DNA of 64,000 nucleotides, taken from the NCBI RefSeq assembly GCF_004114915.1, contig NZ_CP022220.1, positions 372,001 to 436,000 of the forward strand, written 5' to 3'. This document shows positions 45,857 to 54,734 of this stretch, piece by piece (positions within the stretch are counted from its first letter, which is position 1; the number at the start of each line of letters is the position of its first letter). The stretch is from Bradyrhizobium guangxiense (GTDB lineage Bacteria; Pseudomonadota; Alphaproteobacteria; Rhizobiales; Xanthobacteraceae). The translations under genes and the position numbers were made by a program. Below the pieces are notes generated by a model. It saw nothing but the letters and a program-made list of their open reading frames with translations, was not told the DNA's origin and ran no database searches.

Positions 45857-47143
45857 ATGGCTCGAAGAATTGTCATAGTTGGTGCTGGACATGCTGGGAC
45901 GAGTGCAGCTCGCGCACTACGGGAGCATGGGTGGTCCGACGAGATTGTACTCCTAACGGAGGAACGGTCCGCCCCTTATGAGCGTCCGCCTCTGTCCAAG
46001 TCAGTCCTTACTCAAGAGGAGAGCTTCAGCGGCGTAGCGGCTCTTGCCCCAGGTTGGCTTGACCAGAACGGAATCCTTTTCCGCTCTGGGGTCAGAGCGG
46101 AAGCAATCGACCGGGACGCACAGAGCGTTACACTCGCTGGAGGAGATCGTTTTCGGTATGACTACCTCCTGCTCGCGACAGGAGCAAAACCGCGTTTTCC
46201 GCAGTTGCCTGGCGTCGGCTCGAAGGGAGTGATCGCGCTGCGGTCGTTGGATCAATCCGCCGTTCTCCGAGAGAGATTGATGCCGGCACGAAGGCTTGTC
46301 GTTATCGGCGGAGGACTGATCGGATTGGAAGTCGCGGCGTCTGCCCGGGCAAGAGGGGTTGACACAACAGTTTTGGAAAAGGCACCCGCTCTGCTGTCTC
46401 GCGTGATGCCGATCTCGACGTCCGATAGAATCTTAGAACTGCATCGTTCCAACGGCACCAAGGTTTTCCTCGGAGCGGACGTGGAGGCGATCATTGGTTG
46501 CGACATGGTCGAGGGCGTGCGACTCAGATCAGGACAGGAATTCGTAGCCGACACAGTTCTGGTTGCTGTTGGCGCGGATCCCGACGTTGAATTGGCGCAG
46601 AAGGCTGGCCTTGCCACTGACGACGGCATTCTCGTCAATGAATACCTCCAAACTGCAGACTCTCGGATCTTCGCCGCCGGAGACGCAGCAAGATATCCGG
46701 CGTCGACGGGTAAAGACACGATACGATTGGAGGCATGGAAGAATGCGCTGGACCAGGGGGGCACTGCCGCGTTGAACATTTTGGGACGAAAGGTTTCCTA
46801 TAGGGCAGTTCCATGGATGTGGTCTGATCAATTCGACAAAGTATTCCAAGTTGCTGGCATTCCGAACAAATCGCAGGTCGAGGTAAATCGTAGTTTAGAC
46901 GATGGGGGTATAGTAACGTTTCTCCTAGACAGATTTGGCGTTCTAGAGGCCACGGCGGCGTTCGGTAGCCTATCGCAAGTAGCAAAGATCGTCCGAGTCG
47001 CGACCTCGATAATTGAGAGGCGCCTTCGCCCGTCGCCTTCCGTCCTGCAGGACCCAAGCTACGATTTGAGAAAGCTCTTGCAGTCAGATGCCGTCAACGC
47101 CCACTCAACGCATGAAGCCGCTCTCTCAGCAGTTCGAAGGTAG
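45857..47143 (+). CDS. FAD-dependent NAD(P)H:ferredoxin reductase, MocF-like (copy 2)
   Basis: A 428-residue flavoprotein. FAD motif RIVIVGAGHAGTSAARALREHGW, RSAPYERPPLSKSVLTQEE, NAD(P) motif VVIGGGLIGLEVAASARARG, and the second FAD motif RIFAAGDAARYP are present. WMWSDQFDKVFQVAGIP matches the reductase domain near the C-terminus. The start is ATG 45857, with an adjacent in-frame GTG at 45854. It is followed 7 bp later by the TIM-barrel gene. With that gene it mirrors the E-C-F set at 4.5-6.9 kb in another order. It probably reduces the Rieske ferredoxin at 48428. Confidence 0.87.
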   Translation: MARRIVIVGAGHAGTSAARALREHGWSDEIVLLTEERSAPYERPPLSKSVLTQEESFSGVAALAPGWLDQNGILFRSGVRAEAIDRDAQSVTLAGGDRFRYDYLLLATGAKPRFPQLPGVGSKGVIALRSLDQSAVLRERLMPARRLVVIGGGLIGLEVAASARARGVDTTVLEKAPALLSRVMPISTSDRILELHRSNGTKVFLGADVEAIIGCDMVEGVRLRSGQEFVADTVLVAVGADPDVELAQKAGLATDDGILVNEYLQTADSRIFAAGDAARYPASTGKDTIRLEAWKNALDQGGTAALNILGRKVSYRAVPWMWSDQFDKVFQVAGIPNKSQVEVNRSLDDGGIVTFLLDRFGVLEATAAFGSLSQVAKIVRVATSIIERRLRPSPSVLQDPSYDLRKLLQSDAVNAHSTHEAALSAVRR

Positions 47144-47150
47144 ACACTAC

Positions 47151-48002
47151 ATGAACACCATCCTGTTCTTTCAGTCGCTTTGGGCCATGGAATTGCGAAG
47201 CGCGACGGAGCCAGAACGCGGGCTTGAGGAAAACATCCGAATGATCAAAGATGCCGGCTATGACGGCGTTAGCGCAGATTGGCGGAGCCGGGAGTACGTA
47301 CGCGAGCTGCATGGCCTGTTGAAGGCGAACGGGTTGACAGCCGAAGGCCAGTGTTTTCCGAAGACCATCGATGAGCTCAAGCCAGTGCTCGAAAATGCAA
47401 CGGAATTCGGTCTTCATCATCTTGAGATTCAACCAGATGTACGGCCACGTCGCTTGGATGATTGCATCCCGCTTTTAGAAGGATGGCTGCGGCTTGCCGA
47501 GGAGGGCGATTTTCCCGTCTATATAGAGACACATCGCGACCGGATGACGACCGACCTGTTCTTTACACTCGATCTACTTGAACGAATCCCCGATCTCAAG
47601 CTGCTGGGGGATATTTCGCACTTCGTTGTTGGGCGCGAGTTCTCATGGCCAATTACCGAGGAGAATAACAGCCACATCCATCAAGTTTTGGATAGGTGTT
47701 GGGCGTTCCACGGTAGGGTAGCAAGCCGCGAGCAAATACAAATCGAGATTAGCTTCCCGCAGCACCAAATGTGGCTCGACCAGTTCTTAGAGTGGTGGGG
47801 CTACGGCTTTCGGAGTTGGCGCCGGCGCGCGGCGGACGGAGAGGCATTGGCGTTTACTTGCGAGTTGGGGCCGCGGCCGTACGCGATAACCGGTCGAGAT
47901 GGTGAAGATACAACGGATCGCTGGAGCGAAGCCCTGATGCTTCGAGAATGCGTCAGGAAGGCTTGGGACAAGTCTGGAGCCCACCTGGAAGACAACGCGT
48001 AG
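47151..48002 (+). CDS. Xylose isomerase-like TIM-barrel protein (copy 2)
   Basis: A 283-residue protein that matches the one at 4803 along its length: FQSLWAME at the start, LHHLEIQPDVRPRRLDDCIPLLEGWLRLAEEG, YIETHRDRMTTDLFFTLDLLE, LGDISHFVVGREFSWPI, FHGRVASREQIQIEISFPQHQMWLDQF and FTCELGPRPYAITGRDGEDTTDRW, each read in shorter blocks. The ATG at 47151 was chosen because it gives the shared LWAME start position; longer frames overlap the reductase. Acid and His residues in IETH, DISH and CELG could bind metal. It is likely co-transcribed with the FAD reductase just upstream. Confidence 0.75.
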   Translation: MNTILFFQSLWAMELRSATEPERGLEENIRMIKDAGYDGVSADWRSREYVRELHGLLKANGLTAEGQCFPKTIDELKPVLENATEFGLHHLEIQPDVRPRRLDDCIPLLEGWLRLAEEGDFPVYIETHRDRMTTDLFFTLDLLERIPDLKLLGDISHFVVGREFSWPITEENNSHIHQVLDRCWAFHGRVASREQIQIEISFPQHQMWLDQFLEWWGYGFRSWRRRAADGEALAFTCELGPRPYAITGRDGEDTTDRWSEALMLRECVRKAWDKSGAHLEDNA

Positions 48003-48427
48003 AGCACAACGACAGCGCTTGAACTCAGGAAACGTTACAGCCCACTACTGCTCCGCTGCTGAAGACTGCAAACTGTAGACTGCAGATGTAGGTGTCCAGA
48101 TCAAGGCGATCGCGATTTGTTGTATCGTCGATACACGCTTCGTGTGCTGATCCAGATGGCCTCTTTCTGTTGATTTGAGCTATGAGAGCGCTGGGATCTT
48201 GGTCGACATCGGTTTGGGGGGCCCGGCCGGAAGCGGCGCATGCATACATGGTCTATTGAGAAGATCCAAAGGTGCAATGAGGTCGACGGGTACGCGGGAG
48301 AACTAGAAGTCGACCTAATGATAGCCCGACTTTGCCGCCGGATCGATCGACGAAGGGTTCGATGTCAGGTGCAAAAGTGATGGCGCCAGACGTTCAGCAT
48401 ATTCTAAAGAGGGAAGAGAAGTTCAAC
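48003..48427. other. Intergenic region upstream of the second Rieske ferredoxin
   Basis: About 425 bp without a gene. It holds a perfect inverted repeat at 48121-48135 and several partly palindromic pieces (around 48065-48090), suggesting a regulated promoter for the ferredoxin gene. Confidence 0.45.
48121..48135. promoter_or_regulatory. Candidate operator, TGTATCG-T-CGATACA
   Basis: A perfect 7-bp inverted repeat with a single-base centre, ~290 bp before the ferredoxin start. The central C-G content is like LacI-family operators, and a LacI regulator is at 50120. No second copy was found, so the link is weak. Confidence 0.35.
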
Positions 48428-48784
48428 ATGAGCCTAGATTTGAAGATGGTTGACGACACCGCTCGTACATGGGTGTTTGCGTGCAAGGTAGAGGATATTC
48501 GGCTTCAAGACGTTCGTCGCTGGGAGTTTGACGGGCATTCATACGCAATATTTCGCTCCCCGAAGGGCGAAATCTTCGTAACAGACGATATTTGCACTCA
48601 TGAACACGCCCACCTGTCCGATGGTTATGTTGAGGGCCACACGGTGGAGTGCCCCCGTCACTCTGGACGGTTCAGCTATATGACGGGAAAGGCACTTGGC
48701 GCTCCGGTATGCATAAACCTGCGCACGTACGAGGTGAGAATCGAGGATGGAGCGGTCACCGTTTTGGTACCTCGACGGGCTTAA
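48428..48784 (+). CDS. MocE-type Rieske [2Fe-2S] ferredoxin (copy 2)
   Basis: A 118-residue Rieske ferredoxin. Ligands are C-T-H in DICTHEHAHL and C-P-R-H in ECPRHSGRFSYMTG. The tail INLRTYEVRIEDGAVTVLV matches copy 1. The ATG at 48428 (MSLDLKMVDD) has a purine-rich GAGGGAAGAG upstream; in-frame starts at 48332 and 48362 would add residues not seen in the relative at 4465. Its stop overlaps the stop of the convergent FAD reductase in the shared bases TTAA (48781-48784). It should carry electrons to hydroxylase 2. Confidence 0.88.
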   Translation: MSLDLKMVDDTARTWVFACKVEDIRLQDVRRWEFDGHSYAIFRSPKGEIFVTDDICTHEHAHLSDGYVEGHTVECPRHSGRFSYMTGKALGAPVCINLRTYEVRIEDGAVTVLVPRRA

Positions 48785-50016
48785 CCCGCAACGACCTCTA
48801 ACTCGGCTCCGTCAAGCGTGACAGAGTTGCAGATAGCGCGTGAAGCAATCAGCTGACGCATTTTTCTCAGCTCTCGCCCGATGAGCGCCGTGGGTCCGAT
48901 GGCGGTCGCGCCGACGAGTCGTTCAAGTGCGTCGCAGTGAAGCAAGATCGCGCTTCCAGACGCTGTCGGTTTTCGCCTTGTCGACGTACCGAGATGAGGT
49001 AACCCCATTATTTGAAGGGAGAGGTCGTACTGGTCAGACCAAAAGAATGGGACTGACGGCGCCGTAACTTCTTCGCCCAGCAGTACGGCGGCTAGGATTC
49101 TTGCGTGATCCTCCGCGTTTTGCCACGACTCCAAACGTATATGCCGTTGGTAAAGTGGATGCCAGAAGGCGGCAATGTCGCCACAGGCGAATATGTTGGG
49201 ATCAGAGGTACGCAGCTGCTCGTTAGTTATTACACCAATGTCGATCTCCAAGCCGGCGCCAATCGCAAGGGATATCTCAGGTTCAACACCAACGGCAACG
49301 ACGGCGACACTGCAGTCAACAGCATCTCCATTGCTGAGAACAGCGCGCTTTAGGCTACCATGGCCATTGGAAACGAACCTCTCGACCATGGCCCCGTACG
49401 TCAATTGCACACCAGCGTGGAGGTGCGTCTCGGCAAGGCGATCTGCTACCAGTCGCGGCACCAAGCGAGAAAGCAGTCGGTCGGAAGCTTCGATCACTCG
49501 TGGCTGGATGCCGCGCTGTGCGGCGGCCGCCGCGACTTCGAGGCCGATAAATCCGCCACCAACGACGGCCACTCGGTTTGATGCCAGGAAGTACTTAGAA
49601 ACGGTTTGAGCATCGGCGTAACTTCGAAGGCTAAAGACGCCGCGGAGCTGACTTCCTTGCACCGGAAACCCGCGAACTCGAGAGCCGGTAGCGAGAACCA
49701 ATCGATCGTATCTAATCACTTTACCGTCGCTAAGTCGGATGTTTTTCCGGACGCGATCAACATCTTCAACGGCGACGCCGAGATGGGTCTCTACACGCTC
49801 CCAAACTGGGTCGTTAGGCTTCCACAACACGCAGTCATCGAGCCCGCTGGTGCCCAGGAGAACTCCTTTAGATAGCGGAGGTCGTTCGTAGGGATAGATA
49901 GGCTCGGCCCCGACGAGGGTCACGTGGACGCGATCGGGGCCGCGAGACAAGAGTTGCGCCAATCTGCCGCCGGCGTGCCCCCCTCCAACGATGACTATTC
50001 TGCATCGCTCAGTCAT
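48781..50016 (-). CDS. FAD-dependent ferredoxin reductase (third copy)
   Basis: A 411-residue member of the same flavoprotein group. It has RIVIVGGGHAGGRLAQLLSRG, IYPYERPPLSKGVLLG, VAVVGGGFIGLEVAAAAAQRG, IFACGDIAAFWHP and FFWSDQYDLSLQIMGLP, the FAD, NAD(P), second FAD and dimer-domain motifs. It differs clearly from the two other copies and is convergent with the ferredoxin and divergent from the LacI regulator at 50120. It may be a spare reductase for the same ferredoxin, or serve another one. It is intact. Confidence 0.86.
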   Translation of the reverse strand: MTERCRIVIVGGGHAGGRLAQLLSRGPDRVHVTLVGAEPIYPYERPPLSKGVLLGTSGLDDCVLWKPNDPVWERVETHLGVAVEDVDRVRKNIRLSDGKVIRYDRLVLATGSRVRGFPVQGSQLRGVFSLRSYADAQTVSKYFLASNRVAVVGGGFIGLEVAAAAAQRGIQPRVIEASDRLLSRLVPRLVADRLAETHLHAGVQLTYGAMVERFVSNGHGSLKRAVLSNGDAVDCSVAVVAVGVEPEISLAIGAGLEIDIGVITNEQLRTSDPNIFACGDIAAFWHPLYQRHIRLESWQNAEDHARILAAVLLGEEVTAPSVPFFWSDQYDLSLQIMGLPHLGTSTRRKPTASGSAILLHCDALERLVGATAIGPTALIGRELRKMRQLIASRAICNSVTLDGAELEVVAG

Positions 50017-50119
50017 CAGTTATAATCCTGTGCATCCATGACATCTTGGTGCGAAGTGCGGTGTTGACCTGCGATGGGCTATCGTCAACAAACATACCGC
50101 AAAACGAAAGCCGAAGCGA

Positions 50120-51082
50120 ATGAAACCTGGGCTGAACGAGGTAGCCAAGCTCGCTGGCGTCGGAATTGCAACGGTCGATCGCGTCCTCAATGAACGAGCT
50201 AATGTATCCCCGAAGACGGCGCTGAAAGTCATCGAAGCTGCTCGTCAGCTGGGGATCAGTCGGACTCTTCCATCGCCCCATCGTCGGCTCTTTCGAGTCA
50301 AGGTAATAATGCCTTCGCAAAGGACGCCCCTTCTGTTGCGGCTTGCCCGAGCGTTTGAAAGCCAAATCGCGCAAACTACAAAATCCCTTGTGATCGAACG
50401 CGTCCTATTCGAGGAGCGGCATGCGGAAGCGGTCCCGGGTCTGATTCGCGCGGCCAAGGCAGACGCGGTGATAGTGTACGGACCCGAGACAGATCAAATG
50501 ATAGATGCGATTGCCTCGGTGACCTCATCGGGGACCCCTGTCATTACTCTCGGATCAGACCTGCCGACGACACCACGGTTGGCCTACGTCGGGATTGACC
50601 ACTACGGAGCCGGACGAGCTGCGGCATTCTTCATGTCCCGGATGGTCAATCGGGGAATCTACTTAGCGGTCTGCTCCGATCTGAAATACCGAGCGGAGGC
50701 CTCTAGGATTAGTGGATTTCGAGACGGTGTGAAGGCAGAACTTTCTTCTCCGATACACGTCGAGATAATGGAGAGCGATGAGTGCCCTAAAGGAATGTCC
50801 GAGGATGCTGTCAGCGGTATCTACGTCGCGGGATCAAAAAATGGGCTTGCCCACACAGTGGCACCGTGGTTGGCCAGAGCACCAATCGTGATCGCGCACG
50901 ACCTTAGCGACGAGGTCAGACAGATGATGAAGACCGGCGTCGTTGCTCTGGCGATTGATCAGAACCCGGAAGAACAAGCATCGAGGTCGGTAGCTCTTCT
51001 CTTAGCCCGCTTCGGCCTAACGGCTCACGCGCCCGAGGCCGGGATAGTATCGTTTACCGTCCACACGAAATACAACATCTAA
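50120..51082 (+). CDS. LacI family transcriptional regulator
   Basis: A 320-residue repressor-type regulator. The N-terminal HTH is LNEVAKLAGVGIATVDRVLNERANVSPKT (residues ~5-33), followed by a periplasmic-binding-protein-like sensor domain (VIVYGPETDQMIDAI, PRLAYVGIDHYGAGRAAAFFMS, AEASRISGFRDGVKAE). Residues match the sugar- or inositol-sensing subgroup that has VDRVLN instead of VSRVLN. The 103-bp gap to the divergent reductase holds GTTGAC-N15-GTCAAC, a possible operator. It likely controls the second oxygenase set and maybe the importer, using the imported compound as the ligand. Confidence 0.87.
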   Translation: MKPGLNEVAKLAGVGIATVDRVLNERANVSPKTALKVIEAARQLGISRTLPSPHRRLFRVKVIMPSQRTPLLLRLARAFESQIAQTTKSLVIERVLFEERHAEAVPGLIRAAKADAVIVYGPETDQMIDAIASVTSSGTPVITLGSDLPTTPRLAYVGIDHYGAGRAAAFFMSRMVNRGIYLAVCSDLKYRAEASRISGFRDGVKAELSSPIHVEIMESDECPKGMSEDAVSGIYVAGSKNGLAHTVAPWLARAPIVIAHDLSDEVRQMMKTGVVALAIDQNPEEQASRSVALLLARFGLTAHAPEAGIVSFTVHTKYNI

Positions 51083-51258
51083 GACTGTGCAGTATCCAGA
51101 GTCCTGCGAGGGCCGCTCTTTTTCATCGCGACCGGCGCGTTCTGCGCGCTAGCGGCAATGCTGCGTTTGGCGCGGCTGACGAGCAGCCTGCCCTCGGCCG
51201 AAAGGCGCCCGAACTCGCCGTGGGCCAAGCTTGATGGTATCCGTCCGGTGATGCTTGC

Positions 51259-52690
51259 GATTACCCACATTTTTTGAGTCAGAGTTTCGCTCCCGTTGCG
51301 ATATCGATGAATCGCGATAATCCGCGCCATATGATCAGATTCCCTGGTGGCGGATCGTTGGCGCGGGCGAGATAGCCGCCGAGCCTGGCGATCTTGATAA
51401 GATAATGCGACAATGTCTTTCGTTGTGTGTCGACTGGATTCTTGTCTTCGAGGAGCCGATCAAGCAATTGGCTTTCAGCCTTGGTCAGCACAAATCCGGT
51501 GAGGCATTTGGCGCTGAACGATTAAGCATCGTCATCCAAAAAATGCGCCAGCTCACAATGCAGAATACCGAGATCAGATTCGTCAATCGCTGAGCAGTCC
51601 GCAGTTGCGAGTCCTCCTCTGCCCTACAGCCGGATTTGAGTATCTTGTGGAAGACCTCGATCTTCCATCGCAGGGAATACCATTCGAGTTTCTCGATCGC
51701 AGCCCTGCGCCGATTGCACTGGAAGATCGGTCAGGAGTTTCCATTCAATCTTCTTTCTGTTCTTTGGCGCTCCTCTTTCATCAGCGTGGATCACTGTCAT
51801 AGTCAAAGTTGGATACCGCGACTGCTTGCCGATCGGTAGCAAAGTACCGATTTTACGATACCGGATTTCAAGAACAGACTGGTCTGGATTGCCCTTGCTA
51901 TCCTGGACTTCGATCCGGTGGAGGCCTTTGACCACGACCTCGTCCATTATCGTTGCAACGGTATGATCGCCATCGCCTGCCAGGCGATTGACAAAGGTCC
52001 TTACCAAGAAATGCGTTCCAACCTCTTGGGCGGCGCACAACAAGTCATAAATATCGGCCTCACGATCACCGATATGGATGCACTGCGTGGCTTCTCGAAA
52101 AGCTCCGTGGATTGTTTGAGGTTCTCCAGCCACCGAATGCTCTCCTTGGTTTCAATGGGGATCCGTGTCAGGTTGACCTCGCGCCTGAGCGCGGCGCCCC
52201 CTCTGAACTTCTTTCGGTCCAGAACTTCACGGCGCTGAGCCCCAGTGGAAGCCCCTCGAGGGTCACCGCAAAGCTCGAATGCATCAATATTCCGCATGTC
52301 GTGTACGTTTGGGTTTTCCGTCCAATCTTCGGGAGTTGCTTTTGGGGATGCGCTTAATCATCCCGATCAGATCCGGGCGCTCTCTTTGATAGGTGAACTC
52401 GGTCGTATCATGCGGGACAAGAACAGGACCTTTCGCAGCCGCGATACGTTCCCGCGTCGATTTAAAGAGACCAGACAGAATGTCGGCCTCGCTTACTCGT
52501 TCATTGGAAAAGAAACGATAGGCCGCCTTGGTATTCGCCCAGTCTTGGCAAACCATCGGAATGCTCTGGCCGATGTCTCCACCGATCTGCTTCAGTAGCA
52601 TGTAAATCTCTCGCCAAGTCCAGCGTCCTGGAATTCGCAAAGCGCTGCTTCACGATCAAACCAGGTCATCGCGTCGGACGCCTCCCGATG
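51259..52690 (-). mobile_element. Decayed IS4-family (Tn5-like) element, copy 1
   Basis: Frames on the minus strand give, in order, a transposase N-terminus (YMLLKQIGGDIGQSIPMVCQDW, NTKAAYRFFSNERVSEADIL), a middle DDE part (HIGDREADIYDLLCAAQEVG, FLVRTFVNRLAGDGDHT, MDEVVVKGLHRIEV, RYPTLTMTVIHADERG) and a C-terminus (LDRLLEDKNPVDTQRKTLSHYLIKIARLGGYLA). Several shifts interrupt it. The 3' end carries the terminal repeat GATTACCCACATTTTTTGAG (51259-51278), which is the inverted match of 58633-58652. The 5' terminal repeat is absent, so this copy is truncated near 52.7 kb. Confidence 0.8.
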
Positions 52691-53229
52691 CAAGGCTCAG
52701 CCTCACAATCTCGCGCACCTGGCGCATGATAACCCTCCTCGTCGGCATCCAATCCTCCCAGCTGCTTCCAGCCGGAGAATTGGCCCAACGATCGGGCCTC
52801 ACACCATCCGAATCTGCGCGCGATCAAATCCGAATGCTGCGCGGAAAATGCTCGGAATGCTGGGCGCGATCATTTCGGAACCCTGCGCGCCATCAAGTCG
52901 GTACGGTGCGCACCATCATCTCGGAATCCGCACGCATTGTCTGGGTGGTCTTGAGCTCTCTACGAACGCAGAGATCCTGCTTTCACCTGACGCTGGCTTC
53001 GATTGCATGGCTCGGGAACAGTGATGACGAAACAGTGGATCAACATGCCGTAAGGCCTGTGCAAAAAACGGGCTTCGTGCCCGAACCATTTATTGGGAAC
53101 GGCGTGCGCAGATCTCATCATGGCCTGGCTGCAACAGCAGTCCACTCACGAGAGGCCGGATACATTTATGCAACTGGAAGTGTCATTTTCGTTGTTACGA
53201 ACCCTTACACGGACGGGGTGAACCATACA
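52691..53229. other. Relic region between insertion elements
   Basis: About 540 bp with no recognisable coding. A rightward open frame (52726-53493) spans it but overlaps decayed transposase sequence on the other strand and has no family. Confidence 0.35.
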
Positions 53230-53520
53230 TTTTTTGACAAAAGCTCGCGCAGTGCCGCCGCATCGAGCATCTGCTCGGCCAGCAGCTTCTTCAGCTTCGC
53301 GTTCTCTTCCTCGAGCGCTTCAGCCGCTTGGCTTCGGAGACTTCCATGCCGCCGAACTTGGCCTTCCAATTGTAGATCGTCGCCTCGGAGACCCGTGTTT
53401 GCGAGCCAGGCCTGCTGTCGTCGCTCCAGCCTCATGCTCCTTCAACACTGCGATAACCTGCTCTTCCGTGAACCTTGCCCGTCCATCTTCTGATCTGAGG
53501 CCGGCAAACTGGACCATTTT
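53230..53520 (-). mobile_element. IS3-family OrfA remnant
   Basis: On the minus strand: DGRARFTEEQVIAVLKEHEAGATTAGLARKHG (53320-53517), a shift, then ALEEENAKLKKLLAEQMLDAAALRELLSKN (53230-53330). This is the OrfA of the IS3 group with a Lys-rich leucine zipper. OrfB is missing. It abuts the left end of a different IS3 element on the other strand. Confidence 0.75.
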
Positions 53521-53673
53521 TGGCTAGAGTTTTTCGCACCGGTTCCCTGGCTGGGAGGAGCGAAGGACGATGAAGGCTTCGAAGTTTTCGGACGCCCAGA
53601 AGGCGCTCATCCTGAAGCAGGGCAGTGACGGGGTTGCGGTGGCGGAGATCTGCCGCAAGGCCGGGACCAGCTA
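53495..53673 (+). mobile_element. Left end of another IS3-family element, truncated
   Basis: The sequence from CTGAGGCCGGCAAACTGGACC onward matches the left end at 62753 over ~170 bp, including the OrfA start MKASKFSDAQKALILKQGSDG (53571). OrfA is cut after about 33 codons, at a stop near 53673. Confidence 0.75.
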
Positions 53674-53675
53674 AC

Positions 53676-54386
53676 TTATTCTGGTAGGGGCAGTTGCCAG
53701 TCCGTCCGCTCATTGATGTATTGCTTGTAGGCGGGGTGATCGAACAGGTGCAACACAAAGATCTGGTCATGCCACTGCGTTGGTGCGCCAAACTTCCAAG
53801 ACAGACCGTTTATCTTTGCGATTTTCCGCGCTGCGTGAGCATCGTTAAATTCCCGGATTGCCAGAAGTTCCCCAACCCATTCGCAGTGTACTTCATCAAG
53901 ATCACCGACGATATCGTCAAAGTAGCAGAAGGTCCGTGGTAGAAAATGAGATGCAGCAGAGTTGAAAAGGTTTAGTGCCGGCTTAGTACTTGTATAGAGG
54001 TCGAGGTCGAAAGACACAAAGCCGATAACAGGTGGCGAATAGCGTTCGATAAACGCCAGAACCGTCTCGCCGACGTTGCCGATTATCAGGGTGGCGCGCT
54101 TTAATTGACGCTCCAATTTAGCCCTATCCATTTTGAAAAAACCGGCGCGCCAGAGGTATGGCAGATCTCGGTAATCGTCAGAGGGTGGCAAGCCAGTTTC
54201 CAGATCGAAGCCGTAGAGTCGGAAGCGAACTCCCGTTTCAGCCTGAAGACTCTCAGCGACTTGTTCCATCTCCAGCAGTCCCATACCGCCAGCGACGCCA
54301 AACTCGATAGCGGCGATTTCGGGAATTTGGAGTGCCTTTGCTTGCCTCGCGGCTTGCCTCATTCCGAAAAGATAATTCGGGCGCAT
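53676..54386 (-). CDS. TylF/class I methyltransferase-like protein
   Basis: A 236-residue protein with a Rossmann-like SAM-binding pattern: IAAIEFGVAGGMGLLEMEQVAE (strand 1 and Gly loop), RLYGFDLETGLPPSDDYRDLPYLW (acidic end of strand 2), ATLIIGNVGETVLAF, and VIGFVSFDLDLYTSTKPALNLF with Asp residues like the metal site of TylF-type enzymes. RTFCYFDDIVGDL follows. The start is 54386 (MRPNYLFGMRQAA); no strong Shine-Dalgarno was seen. It is the only intact gene between insertion-sequence remnants from 51 to 58 kb, so it may have arrived with or survived within mobile DNA. No partner genes are nearby. The exact substrate cannot be told. Confidence 0.6.
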   Translation of the reverse strand: MRPNYLFGMRQAARQAKALQIPEIAAIEFGVAGGMGLLEMEQVAESLQAETGVRFRLYGFDLETGLPPSDDYRDLPYLWRAGFFKMDRAKLERQLKRATLIIGNVGETVLAFIERYSPPVIGFVSFDLDLYTSTKPALNLFNSAASHFLPRTFCYFDDIVGDLDEVHCEWVGELLAIREFNDAHAARKIAKINGLSWKFGAPTQWHDQIFVLHLFDHPAYKQYINERTDWQLPLPE

Positions 54387-54734
54387 GCGTAGTCCTCGCT
54401 TTTAGTGTGGCGGCTTAATCCTGCCACCAAGCATAGGTCCTATTGTACTCAGATCGCCCCATTGGGACACCCCTTAGCGTTGGTAGGTTCGCCTTCTCGA
54501 AGACGACCTGCGGGACTTACGGCGCTCCGGATCCGCAAACCACTCCTTCAGCGATTTGCAGTAGGCCTTCCGCGTCTTCAGAGCCACGACGATCAGCAGG
54601 ACGGGAGCCGTGCCTTTGGTCCAGTATTCGATGTCAGCGTCGGCGCACGCGAATTCGAACGTTTCCTCGGTCTCCACCTGCAGTCGTTCGCGCTCAGTGG
54701 CCTTGCCCTGGACCCGCAGGAGCAGGTTGCGTAC

